From Gammaproteobacteria bacterium (GTDB lineage Bacteria > Pseudomonadota > Gammaproteobacteria > Steroidobacterales > Steroidobacteraceae): 64,000 nucleotides of DNA. A program made the translations under genes and the position numbers. The notes under the pieces are model-generated. The model had not been told where the DNA came from, searched no databases, and worked only from the letters and a program-made list of their open reading frames with translations. This document shows positions 1 to 7,909 of the stretch, one piece after another (the stretch's first letter is position 1; each line of letters starts with the position of its first letter). Location: contig PKRE01000002.1 of the NCBI GenBank assembly GCA_017577615.1, positions 62,001 through 126,000 on the forward strand. Direction: 5' to 3'.

Positions 1-920
1 CGCACGATCTCCGGGTACTCCTCGCGTGCTCGTGCGACGGCTGCAGCAATGGCTTCTGGAGAATAATCATCCGGAAAGAGCGCGACCTGCCCGAAGAGAT
101 CGCGGCTTGCCGGGTTACCGGACAGGATCATGGGGCGCCGCATGGACAAGGACTCGTAAGCGCCGCAGACCAAGCAATTCGGCTGCAAGGTCAAGTCCAA
201 GGTCACATGACTGTCTCGCATCAACCGCCAATAGTCGTGCTCCTCGAGGAATCCGGTCAGCGTAACATTCGTCGGAAGCTTGGCGCGAATCTGCGGGTCG
301 AGGCGAGTGGGGCGACCGGTCATGAAGAATCTGTACGACGATCCGAGCTGACGGGCGGCTTCGATGATGGCCGCGATCGGCTCATCGGCGGCATACGTTG
401 CGATCACCATCACCTGGAAGACCCCCTCGAGCTTTGGGGCCGGCGCGGGCTCGATGGGTGGCTCCGGCAGACGGTCGGGTAAGATCAACGGCCTGCCGCC
501 CCAGGCGGATACCTGCTCCGCCAACGCCCGATTCGTGACGATCGTCCAATCGGCACGACGGATTGCGACTCGGCTCAACCAGGGTATGGGCCAGTGCGTG
601 TAGGTGAATGGAGTGATGGCCTGGTTGTGCGCATCCATGACGACACGGTAGCGTCCGGCGACGCGCTTGAGGCATAAGACGAGCAGCGCCAGGACGAGCG
701 AGGGATTTTGCACATAGACGAGACGAGGTCGCGCCGTCCACAGCAGGCGTATCGTCGCGAGCCCCAGACGCGCGTAGCGGATGAGTCGCGGTCCGCTGAA
801 GCACAGCTCATATAAGGGGACGCCCAGCCACTTACACAGCTCGCGTGTGCGACGGTGCTCTTCCCAGGTGACGGCGATGACCCCGGCGCGCTGCGGGGAG
901 TTGGCTGCATTCGAGGTCAT
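1..920 (-). CDS. Glycosyltransferase family 4-like protein (partial, 3' end outside window)
   Basis: About 306 residues are visible, read leftward from ATG at 920 and open to the window edge. The frame begins MTSNAANSPQRAGVIAVTWE and contains a GT-B style nucleotide-sugar transferase layout: an N-terminal acceptor half with a DAHN motif near residue 100, then a hinge and a C-terminal half with a VTLTGFL segment and an acidic/Cys-containing patch (CGAYESLSMRRPM) where GT4 enzymes keep the donor-binding glutamate. Its ATG overlaps the stop of the upstream glycosyltransferase by 4 nt, so the two are translationally coupled. The likely role is sugar addition during exopolysaccharide synthesis at the cytoplasmic face of the membrane. 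The donor and acceptor cannot be told from sequence. The C-terminus is missing. Confidence 0.8.
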   Translation of the reverse strand, partial: MTSNAANSPQRAGVIAVTWEEHRRTRELCKWLGVPLYELCFSGPRLIRYARLGLATIRLLWTARPRLVYVQNPSLVLALLVLCLKRVAGRYRVVMDAHNQAITPFTYTHWPIPWLSRVAIRRADWTIVTNRALAEQVSAWGGRPLILPDRLPEPPIEPAPAPKLEGVFQVMVIATYAADEPIAAIIEAARQLGSSYRFFMTGRPTRLDPQIRAKLPTNVTLTGFLEEHDYWRLMRDSHVTLDLTLQPNCLVCGAYESLSMRRPMILSGNPASRDLFGQVALFPDDYSPEAIAAAVARAREEYPEIV

Positions 921-2050
921 GCGAGGCGCTCTTCAGCAGAGTTCGATAGATCGGCGCCGAGAAGCTCGGCATATAAGACTTCGTGTCGCTTGACCATGTG
1001 CGCTACGGTGAAGTGGTCCTGATAGCGGCGTTGCGCAGCCGCAGCGAGCCTGTCGCGCAGCTCATGGTCATCAAGCACCCGCATCAGGGCTTCTGCAAGC
1101 GCCTGCGGTTGCCGGGGGGGAACGATCAGGCCGCTCTCGCCATCCACCAGCACACGTGCGCTCTCGCCCACGCTCGTGGCGACGATCGGTTTGCGCGCGG
1201 CCATCGCTTCGAGGAGCACGATGGACATCGCCTCCCAGTGGGACGACTGCACAAAGATATCGCACAGCGGTAAGGCGCGCCGCGAGGCCTGCGGAACCCA
1301 GCCGAGAAAGATCACAACATCCAACAATCCGAGCTCGGCGACGCGGCGTTCCAGTTGCGGTCGCAGTACGCCTTCCCCAGCGAGCATCAGCTTGAAGCGG
1401 CGACCGGAGCGATGAATGATCGCCGCGGCATCAAGGAGATCGAACAGTCCCTTTTGCGGGATCAAGGTGCTGATGCTGCCGACGACTGGAATGCCGTTCG
1501 CTCCGAGACGTGCGACGATGTCCGGTGCGGGCTGCGGCTGCGGTGCATCGACGCCATTCCAAAGGACACGCAAACGATCTTCGGGGATGCCGTAGAGCCT
1601 GCGGATGCCCTCAGCTTGGTGATGTCCGACCGCAACCAGGGCATCTGGTACCCGCCACAGCGCCTGCTCGATGCGCCGGTACTTCGGCTCGATGTCGGGA
1701 TACTTGCCCCAGTGAAACGTGTGCACGAAGCGCAGGCTCGGTCTGAGCAGCTTGCAGATCGACCCATCCATGAAGCTGTGCATATCGTGCGTGTGCAGCA
1801 GCTCGATGCGTCGTTGCTTGATGAGCTTGAGGAGCTTCATCGACGTAAAATAGTCACGTCCTTTCTTGAGACCCGGAATCGGAACCAGATCGACACCGTC
1901 GCGCTGCATCTGCTCGCCGACGATGCCGTTCTCCTTCAGGTAGCAGGCCGTTACCTCGAAACGCTTGCGGTCGAGATGTCGCGCCAGATCTGCGGCCACC
2001 TGCTCGGCGCCGCCGATGTGCAGCGTTGAGTTAGCGATTAGAATGCGCAT
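917..2050 (-). CDS. Glycosyltransferase family 4 (GT-B fold)
   Basis: 377 residues from ATG at 2050. This start gives the typical N-terminus MRILIANSTLHIGGAEQVAA, with the glycine-rich loop (HIGGAEQ) of GT4 enzymes. An in-frame start further upstream would add 37 residues without family character. The C-terminal half has the Rossmann-type donor site (STLIPQKGLFDLLDA, GWVPQ) and an E-x7-E style motif in SSHWEAMSIVLLEAMAARKP, with the two glutamates that contact the nucleotide sugar. It acts on the cytoplasmic side and probably adds a hexose to a lipid-linked polysaccharide precursor. It is the first visible gene of the leftward unit and overlaps the next glycosyltransferase by 4 nt. The exact linkage is unknown. 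Confidence 0.87.
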   Translation of the reverse strand: MRILIANSTLHIGGAEQVAADLARHLDRKRFEVTACYLKENGIVGEQMQRDGVDLVPIPGLKKGRDYFTSMKLLKLIKQRRIELLHTHDMHSFMDGSICKLLRPSLRFVHTFHWGKYPDIEPKYRRIEQALWRVPDALVAVGHHQAEGIRRLYGIPEDRLRVLWNGVDAPQPQPAPDIVARLGANGIPVVGSISTLIPQKGLFDLLDAAAIIHRSGRRFKLMLAGEGVLRPQLERRVAELGLLDVVIFLGWVPQASRRALPLCDIFVQSSHWEAMSIVLLEAMAARKPIVATSVGESARVLVDGESGLIVPPRQPQALAEALMRVLDDHELRDRLAAAAQRRYQDHFTVAHMVKRHEVLYAELLGADLSNSAEERLA

Positions 2051-2315
2051 ATGTCTTGTCGCCGGATCGCTTCTTGAGCCCGGCGCAGTCGATTTCGATT
2101 CTTGCACGCGAGAGGGGCGGCTCTTGCTCGAAATAGGTGCGCCGGCCTCGTCTAGTACCAATGGACGGCTTCAGCGCGGTACCGAATATGATAACGTTTG
2201 TCTGCCTGTCCGCGTGTGATTGAATCCTGATCTCGCGTCTTTTGCCGCGCCGTAGAAGATCGCAGCGTCGTGTCTTGCCGATGCTGGACGAAAACGGCTT
2301 TCCGCTCGCATCACG

Positions 2316-2346
2316 CGCGGACTTCAGACGTCGCTCGAAGTCCGCG
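2316..2346 (+). other. Stable hairpin in exopolysaccharide leader
   Basis: CGCGGACTTC (2316-2325) and GAAGTCCGCG (2337-2346) form a perfect 10-bp stem around an 11-nt loop. There is no U-run after it, so a simple intrinsic terminator is unlikely. It lies about 140 nt upstream of the SGNH gene and could be part of a long 5' leader. Confidence 0.5.
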
Positions 2347-2425
2347 TGCTGCCGTCCGTGGATCGTATCTCAGAATTTCCAGGCCGACCCGGCCATGATG
2401 CATGGTTTGAGCCTGGAGCATCAAA

Positions 2426-2435
2426 GGCGGTTGCT
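2426..2435 (+). promoter_or_regulatory. ops-like element (possible RfaH recruitment site)
   Basis: GGCGGTTGCT matches 8 of the 9 core positions of the ops element (GGCGGTAGC), which recruits the antiterminator RfaH in leaders of polysaccharide operons. The one mismatch (T for A at position 7) falls in a conserved base. The position, 50-60 nt before the first gene of a long polysaccharide unit, is where ops sites occur. The call is tentative. Confidence 0.25.
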
Positions 2436-2486
2436 CGGTCGGCCCGTAGGGTGGTCGGCTGTAAAGACACTCGACACCATCAGGGT

Positions 2487-3416
2487 ATGCTGAACACATT
2501 ACGGGTGCGCTTGAAGTCGACAGAAGCCAAGATCGTTCTTGTGCTTCTCGCGTGTCTCATTGCAGCGGATTGCGCGCTGCGCCTGGTGGATGCGCGCCTG
2601 TCCGGAAACATCGCTCACATCGAGTCGATCCCGGCGCTCGTGAGCAGCGTCGCGACGAGCGAAGAGCGGTCCATGCTCATCGTCGGCAACTCTCTGACCA
2701 ACAACGGTGTGGACGAGAAACTCCTGACCGAGCGCTTGAGCAACATCAGCCTTGCGAAAGTCACTCCCGACGGTACTGGCCTGTGGGATTGGCGCTGCCT
2801 GCTCGAGCGCGAAGTCGTGCGGCGGCACGACGTGCATGTGGACGTCGTTGTCATCGGTTTCGCATGGCACCTCTTGAGCGACCAGACGCGCGCCAATGCG
2901 TCACGGCTCGGTGCCTTGTATTGCGCACTGGAGGATCTTGCGCGTCCAAGATCGATTGGGTTGCGCTCGTTCGGCGATATGGGCGAGTTCGTATTGGCGC
3001 GCGTGTCGCGCATCTACGCGTTACGCGACGTGCTGCGGAATCGTTTGTTGCCGCTGCTCATCCCGCACTACGAGATGTACACGCAGCAGGCGAACGAAGC
3101 GCGAGCCGGGCGGGCGCAACAGGAGGACGCACCGGTCTACACCTACGAGCACTTCCGCAGCTTTCTGAGCGGTTTGCAACAGAAGGGCACCCGGCTCATC
3201 CTGGTAGCGATGCCGGTGCAGGCTGACTATGAGCTCGATCCTGAGCTGCTCGAGCTCGTTGCGAGCGGTGCGATCGGCTTGATTGATCTGCGTGACCTCG
3301 AGGGACTCGACCCCTCGATGTATCTCGATGCGATGCATCTGAACGCGCGCGGGCAGCAATTGCTCAGCGAGCAGCTGGCGGTGCAGCTGGCGAGTTTCTT
3401 TGACGAGCTCTCATGA
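2487..3416 (+). CDS. SGNH-fold membrane-anchored protein, polysaccharide acetylation partner
   Basis: 309 residues from ATG at 2487, preceded by CAGGG. The longer in-frame start at 2346 would precede an unlikely N-terminus. Residues about 12-32 form one hydrophobic segment (KIVLVLLACLIAADCALRL), so the bulk is predicted to be periplasmic. SGNH-hydrolase hallmarks are visible: a block-I-like GNSLTNNG near residue 65 and a C-terminal block-V-like DAMHLNARGQQ holding the Asp and His. It overlaps the MBOAT gene by 4 nt (ATGA). Such SGNH/MBOAT pairs (AlgJ/AlgX with AlgI, PatA/PatB) move acyl groups onto extracytoplasmic polysaccharides, and that is the inferred job here. The acyl group and polymer are unknown. 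Confidence 0.75.
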   Translation: MLNTLRVRLKSTEAKIVLVLLACLIAADCALRLVDARLSGNIAHIESIPALVSSVATSEERSMLIVGNSLTNNGVDEKLLTERLSNISLAKVTPDGTGLWDWRCLLEREVVRRHDVHVDVVVIGFAWHLLSDQTRANASRLGALYCALEDLARPRSIGLRSFGDMGEFVLARVSRIYALRDVLRNRLLPLLIPHYEMYTQQANEARAGRAQQEDAPVYTYEHFRSFLSGLQQKGTRLILVAMPVQADYELDPELLELVASGAIGLIDLRDLEGLDPSMYLDAMHLNARGQQLLSEQLAVQLASFFDELS

Positions 3417-4822
3417 TTTTCAACAGTTACGTCTTCTGGGCGTTCTACGCCCTTGTGCTGTTCTTGTACTGGCGCCTGCCGCATCGCGCCCAGAATCGGC
3501 TCTTGCTTGTCGCGAGCTATGTGTTTTACGGCTACTGGGATTGGCGCTTCCTCAGTCTGCTGGCGATATCGACCCTGATCGACTACTACGTCTCCCACGC
3601 GATTTGTCGCCAGCCCGATCAACGCGTTCGCAGGCGCCTGCTCGTCTTCTCGATCGTCGCCAACCTCGGGATTCTCGGCTACTTCAAGTACGCTGGGTTC
3701 TTCGTCAGGGAATTCGCCGACCTGCTGGAGATGCTCGGCTTTCAGGCGAACCTGCCGGTTCTGAACATCGTGCTGCCGGTGGGCATCTCCTTCTATACGT
3801 TCCAGACGATGGCGTACACGATCGATGTGTATCGAGGCGTGACGAAGCCGGCGGCGTCATTGCTCGATTTCGCGTTGTTCGTGGCGTTCTTCCCGCAGCT
3901 CGTTGCCGGCCCCATCGAGCGCTCGTCACGGCTTCTGCCGCAACTGATAGGCCCGCGCTCGCTGCGCAGCGGCGATTTCGCCGAGGGTCTCTATCACATT
4001 CTGATCGGCTTGCTGAAGAAAGTCGTCATCGCGGACAACCTGGCGCCGATCGTCGAGCGTGTCTTCTCGACTCCAACGGCAGAGCTCACGAGCGCCGACG
4101 TTTTGATCGGCGTTTACGCTTTCGCGTTTCAGATCTATGGCGATTTCTCCGGCTATTCGTCCATTGCCCAAGGCACTGCCAAGTGGCTGGGCATCGACCT
4201 TTCTTACAACTTCAAAATGCCGTATTTCTCACGCAGCCCGAGCGAGTTCTGGCGCCGCTGGCACATCACCCTGTCACAGTGGCTGCGCGATTATCTTTAC
4301 ATCCCGCTCGGCGGTAATCGGTGCGGCGTGCGGCGCACCTATATCAATCTCACGCTGACGATGTTGCTTGGCGGTCTCTGGCATGGAGCTGCATGGACGT
4401 TCGTGATTTGGGGTGCGTGGCATGGCTTGTTGCTTGTGGCCTACCGACTGGTGGGCATGGAGAAGTTTGAAGGCCACACGAGCGCCTGGGTGGCAGCGTT
4501 GCAGATGGTGCTGATGTTTCACCTGGTTTGTATCGGCTGGTTGTTTTTCCGAGCCGAGTCGTTCGATCAGGCGATTGGCATGATCGCTACGCTCGCTACT
4601 GCACCTGCGCTGACGGATTACGCGATTTATGGCGCCGCGATGATCGTGTTCTTCGCGGGGCCATTGATGATCTACGAATGGTACGTCTATCGGAGCGGGG
4701 ATATGCTCCTGGCCTTGCGCAGACCCGCATGGCAGCGCTGCGCTGCGTATGGGTACTGCCTCGTCATGCTGCTGGTGTTCCCGCCGCTCGTGCAACAAGT
4801 TTTCATCTACTTCCAGTTCTGA
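3413..4822 (+). CDS. MBOAT family O-acyltransferase, AlgI-like
   Basis: 469-residue polytopic membrane protein with about ten hydrophobic segments. Family marks are clear: the N-terminal FNSYVFWAFYALVLFLYW, the central motif SEFWRRWHITLSQWLRDYLY ending IPLGGNR, and the catalytic histidine region GGLWHGAAWTFVIWGAWHG. AlgI-type MBOATs pass acetyl or other acyl groups from a cytoplasmic donor across the membrane to a periplasmic polysaccharide transferase. The ATG overlaps the stop of the SGNH gene by 4 nt, which indicates coupled synthesis of the two halves of one acylation machine. It is followed after 95 nt by an acyl-activating ligase. The length is normal for the family. Confidence 0.92.
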   Translation: MIFNSYVFWAFYALVLFLYWRLPHRAQNRLLLVASYVFYGYWDWRFLSLLAISTLIDYYVSHAICRQPDQRVRRRLLVFSIVANLGILGYFKYAGFFVREFADLLEMLGFQANLPVLNIVLPVGISFYTFQTMAYTIDVYRGVTKPAASLLDFALFVAFFPQLVAGPIERSSRLLPQLIGPRSLRSGDFAEGLYHILIGLLKKVVIADNLAPIVERVFSTPTAELTSADVLIGVYAFAFQIYGDFSGYSSIAQGTAKWLGIDLSYNFKMPYFSRSPSEFWRRWHITLSQWLRDYLYIPLGGNRCGVRRTYINLTLTMLLGGLWHGAAWTFVIWGAWHGLLLVAYRLVGMEKFEGHTSAWVAALQMVLMFHLVCIGWLFFRAESFDQAIGMIATLATAPALTDYAIYGAAMIVFFAGPLMIYEWYVYRSGDMLLALRRPAWQRCAAYGYCLVMLLVFPPLVQQVFIYFQF

Positions 4823-4917
4823 TACGCACCGTTCCGAGCGGCTCGAGCACCGGCGCAGCTCGCGGCACTGCCGTGATTAGCGGCACTGCGTGATCACAAG
4901 CTACGGAGCCGGTGAGT

Positions 4918-6534
4918 ATGCTTCACGACCTGCTCGATGAATCTGCGGCTCGCTACCCGCGGGACGAAGCACTTTGCTACAACGGCTCGTCCTATAGCTA
5001 CGCCACTTTGCAAGCGCGGACGCTTGCGCTCGCGGGTGGGTTATCCACCCTCGGTGTGCGCAAATGGGATCGCGTCGTCGTGTATCTGCCGAACCGTCCC
5101 GAGGTGGTGGAGGTGGCATTCGCATGCAGTCGGATCGGTGCCATCTTCGTGCCGGCGAATTTCCTCCTTAAGCCGCGCCAGCTCGACTACTTGCTCAAGG
5201 ACGCAGCTGCGCGTGTGCTCGTTGCATCAGCTGCGGTCGCGAGGCCGCTGCAAACGATGGAGGCGCTTCGTGTATTGGATACGGTCGTCTGGTGCGACAC
5301 CCATGCCGATCCAGCACCTTGTGTGACCGGCGTTCAGACGTGCACGTACGATGCGCTCGTTTCATCCAACGAGCCGTTCGAGCAGCGCAGGATGCTCGAG
5401 GATGAGCCGGCGGCCTTGCTCTATACGTCCGGCAGCACGGGGCGGCCCAAAGGAGTCGTGGTATCGCATCGCAATCTCGTGAGCGGCGCGATGATCGTCT
5501 CGGGATATCTCCACAACACACGCTCCGATCGCATCCTGGCAGCCCTGCCACTCAGCTTCGACTACGGATTGAGTCAGGTCACCACAGCACTGACAGTCGG
5601 CGCGTGCGCTGTGTTGACGACATACGTGCTTCCGGCGGCGTTGCTCCAGGAGCTCGTTCGAGAGCGCATCACGGGGCTCGCCGGCGTGCCGACGATGTGG
5701 ATGCATCTGTCGTCGCTCGAGTGGCCGGGGGAAGCGGTTCAATCGTTGCGGTACATTACAAACTCGGGAGGCACGCTTCCAAACGCAGTCATCGAAAGGC
5801 TTCGCCGCCGCCTGCCCAACACCAAGATCTACTGCATGTATGGGCTGACCGAGGCATTTCGCTCGACTTTTCTGGATCCCGACGAGCTTCCGCAGCGCAT
5901 GGGCTCCATTGGGAAAGCCATTTCCGGGCAGGAAGTCATCGTCGTGCGCCCAGATGGCAGCGCGTGCGAGCCGGGAGAGATTGGCGAATTGGTTCATCGC
6001 GGCTCGCTAGTGACGCTTGGATACTGGAACGATCCGGAACTCACGGCGCAACGTTTCCGCCCTCTGCGTAGAACGCCGGAGCAGGTGCCGCGCGTCGACG
6101 TCGCCGTGTGGTCCGGCGATCTGGCGAAGACGGATGCAGAGGGTTATCTATACTTTGTCGGGCGCGAGGATCACATGATCAAGAGCTCCGGTTATCGGAT
6201 CAGCCCGAGCGACGTGGAAGACGTTGTCCTCGAGGTGCCCGGGGTTCTCGAGGCTGCCGCGGTCGGCCTGCCGGACGAGACATTGGGACAGCGGGTCACC
6301 GTCGCCGTCGTGCCAGCCGATGGCCCAGCTCAGGAGATCGCGGAGCGTGTTGGCGTGCACTGTCGCGCGCAGCTGCCCGCGTACATGGTTCCCGCGGAGA
6401 TTCACATTGTTGATAGACTGCCGCGCAACGCCAACGGTAAGTGCGATGTCACGGCGCTGCGCGAGATGCTCGCCACCAACCGCGACGTCTTCAAGGCCCG
6501 GCATCTGCGGGAAACACATGCGGAGAATCATTGA
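4918..6534 (+). CDS. Acyl-CoA ligase (AMP-forming), exosortase-A-associated type
   Basis: 538 residues from ATG at 4918, which has GGAG nine nt upstream; a GTG at 4912 is the alternative. The N-terminus MLHDLLDESAARYP matches the subgroup of AMP-binding enzymes found with exosortase A/PEP-CTERM loci. Adenylation motifs are complete: P-loop-like YTSGSTGRPKG, YGLTEAF, the SGDLA hinge aspartate and the C-terminal catalytic lysine in NANGK. It would activate a carboxylic acid as acyl-AMP and load it onto CoA or a carrier protein. In exosortase loci a PLP decarboxylase and an acyl carrier protein usually lie beside it. Neither is in view here; its neighbours are the MBOAT and a tyrosine phosphatase. 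The substrate is unknown. Confidence 0.85.
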   Translation: MLHDLLDESAARYPRDEALCYNGSSYSYATLQARTLALAGGLSTLGVRKWDRVVVYLPNRPEVVEVAFACSRIGAIFVPANFLLKPRQLDYLLKDAAARVLVASAAVARPLQTMEALRVLDTVVWCDTHADPAPCVTGVQTCTYDALVSSNEPFEQRRMLEDEPAALLYTSGSTGRPKGVVVSHRNLVSGAMIVSGYLHNTRSDRILAALPLSFDYGLSQVTTALTVGACAVLTTYVLPAALLQELVRERITGLAGVPTMWMHLSSLEWPGEAVQSLRYITNSGGTLPNAVIERLRRRLPNTKIYCMYGLTEAFRSTFLDPDELPQRMGSIGKAISGQEVIVVRPDGSACEPGEIGELVHRGSLVTLGYWNDPELTAQRFRPLRRTPEQVPRVDVAVWSGDLAKTDAEGYLYFVGREDHMIKSSGYRISPSDVEDVVLEVPGVLEAAAVGLPDETLGQRVTVAVVPADGPAQEIAERVGVHCRAQLPAYMVPAEIHIVDRLPRNANGKCDVTALREMLATNRDVFKARHLRETHAENH

Positions 6535-7120
6535 CCGAACGATACGCGTACTCCGACGTCGGTTGGGTGCTTGGCGTGCCGTATTACAGGCGCGTCGCGT
6601 GACCGAGCAGCGCTTGAGGGCTGGTCCGCTGCGACGGATGCTCGTGGTGTGCTATGGGAACATCTATCGTTCGCCGTTCGTCGGCGAGTATCTGCGCGCG
6701 CACTTGCCGATTGAGGTCGAGGTCCGCACGCGGGGTTTTCATCCCGTGGCCGAGCGGCCGTCGCCTGCCAGGCATGTCGAGATGTGCCGGCGTCTGGGAA
6801 TCGATCTATCTGCACACCGATCGACGATCCTGTCTCAGGACGATTTGGAGTGGGCAGATTCGGTCGTCCTGATGGATCGTCACAACTGGGTCGCGCTCAT
6901 CGAGGCAGGGGTGGCGCCTGAGAAGTTGTTGTGGCTCGGCGCCCTCGGCAGCGGCAGCGTGGAAATTCCGGATCCATACGCGATGGACGCCGCCGACGCC
7001 GAGCGCGTGCTACGCCGCATGCAGCGCGCGTGCGACGAGTTGATCCATCGGGTGAGGCAGGCGCATAAGCCGGCTGCCGCAAGCGCGCTCAGCGAAGCTG
7101 CGTCCGCACGTACTCCGTGA
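6518..7120 (+). CDS. Low-molecular-weight protein tyrosine phosphatase (Wzb/Etp-like) with basic N-terminal extension
   Basis: 200 residues from ATG at 6518, overlapping the ligase by 17 nt. The active-site loop VCYGNIYRSPF (Cys45 to Arg51) is the CX5R signature of LMW-PTPs. The usual second Cys is replaced by Tyr50. The general-acid loop is present as IPDPYAMD. The 40-residue N-terminal extension is strongly basic and is not typical; Met41 would give a minimal LMW-PTP starting at the catalytic strand. Such phosphatases dephosphorylate BY-kinases or glycosyltransferases and tune exopolysaccharide output. No BY-kinase (Wzc-like) lies within the window, so the partner must be elsewhere, probably to the left. 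Confidence 0.85.
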   Translation: MRRIIDRTIRVLRRRLGAWRAVLQARRVTEQRLRAGPLRRMLVVCYGNIYRSPFVGEYLRAHLPIEVEVRTRGFHPVAERPSPARHVEMCRRLGIDLSAHRSTILSQDDLEWADSVVLMDRHNWVALIEAGVAPEKLLWLGALGSGSVEIPDPYAMDAADAERVLRRMQRACDELIHRVRQAHKPAAASALSEAASARTP

Positions 7121-7790
7121 TCGCGGCGTATCCCGCGGGGCTGATGTGGCTGCCGTCTTCCTGCGTGTATTCGAGGCGCCGGGTGCCGTTGCCGGAATCA
7201 ACAGCTCGCTCCAGATCGAGCAGCTGGATCTTTTCCGCACGCGCGAACTCGCGCAGCCACTCATTGACCTCTTTGACGTGGCTGTTGATCTTGGCGCGAT
7301 AATCCTGCTTGCCAAGTAAGCCAGCGATCCAGGATTTGAGCGTTTCGCTCCAGGTGTCCGGGATCGGTAAGGTGATCTCTGTGGCAAGTATCGGCTCGAT
7401 CCCAGCTACCCTGGCCTGTTCGATCATGGCGCGGTAGTTGTCGCGCGCACGTGCTTTTGCCTGTTCGATTTGCCCCGCCGGTGCTCGCACGATGTCGTTG
7501 TAATGGCCCCATATGAGCACTGCATCGGGCGCGAGCGCAATGACGTCGCGCTCAAAGCGCGCACGCACCTGGGTGCTCTCTTCGCCGTCCACACCCTGGT
7601 TGGTGATTCTATAGCCGGGAAGCTGCGGCGTTCCCCATTGACCAGCGTAAGAGGCCCCGATGATCACCAGATGACGGGTCGTAGGTTGAGCTTCCGAGGA
7701 CATTGCTAGCGCGGCAGTGGGATGATTCGCAAGGAGCAAGGTGGCACTCGTCAAAAACAGGAACGAGACAAGGAGCTTTCCCAACATCAT
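7089..7790 (-). CDS. Secreted SGNH/GDSL hydrolase
   Basis: 233 residues with a cleavable signal peptide (MMLGKLLVSFLFLTSATLLL, cleavage near ANHPTAALA). SGNH blocks are recognisable: IGASYAGQW (block I, nucleophile Ser), WGHYNDI (block III, Asn) and DGSHISPAGY (block V, Asp and His). The protein is expected in the periplasm or outside the cell as an esterase, possibly a deacylase of the locus polysaccharide. It converges on the phosphatase gene and the two coding regions overlap by 32 nt at their 3' ends, leaving no room for a terminator. Specificity cannot be predicted. Confidence 0.8.
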   Translation of the reverse strand: MMLGKLLVSFLFLTSATLLLANHPTAALAMSSEAQPTTRHLVIIGASYAGQWGTPQLPGYRITNQGVDGEESTQVRARFERDVIALAPDAVLIWGHYNDIVRAPAGQIEQAKARARDNYRAMIEQARVAGIEPILATEITLPIPDTWSETLKSWIAGLLGKQDYRAKINSHVKEVNEWLREFARAEKIQLLDLERAVDSGNGTRRLEYTQEDGSHISPAGYAAITEYVRTQLR

Positions 7791-7909
7791 TGTTCTAACG
7801 TGACCGGAGTGCTGGCGATTATCGCATACTAGGCATCATCGGATGTGCGCGGTGGCGCTGAGCGGCATCGGCGTCGGTTATAGAGCTGCTTCAAGCAAGG
7901 AACAAGACA

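Larger units (their letters stand above)
2051..2486. other. 436-nt divergent intergenic region of the exopolysaccharide locus
   Basis: The region lies between divergent transcription units (glycosyltransferases leftward, SGNH/MBOAT rightward). I see no convincing ORF. It contains an AT-richer patch around 2185-2200 (TATGATAACG) that could serve as a -10 for either direction, a 10-bp perfect hairpin at 2316-2346, and an ops-like element at 2426-2435. No clear -35 could be paired with the AT-rich patch. Confidence 0.5.

Noticed and set aside
1..7800. Complete exosortase/PEP-CTERM locus
   Set aside because: Only the ligase suggests it. No exosortase, no PEP-CTERM tail on any protein and no PrsK/PrsR-like genes are in the window.
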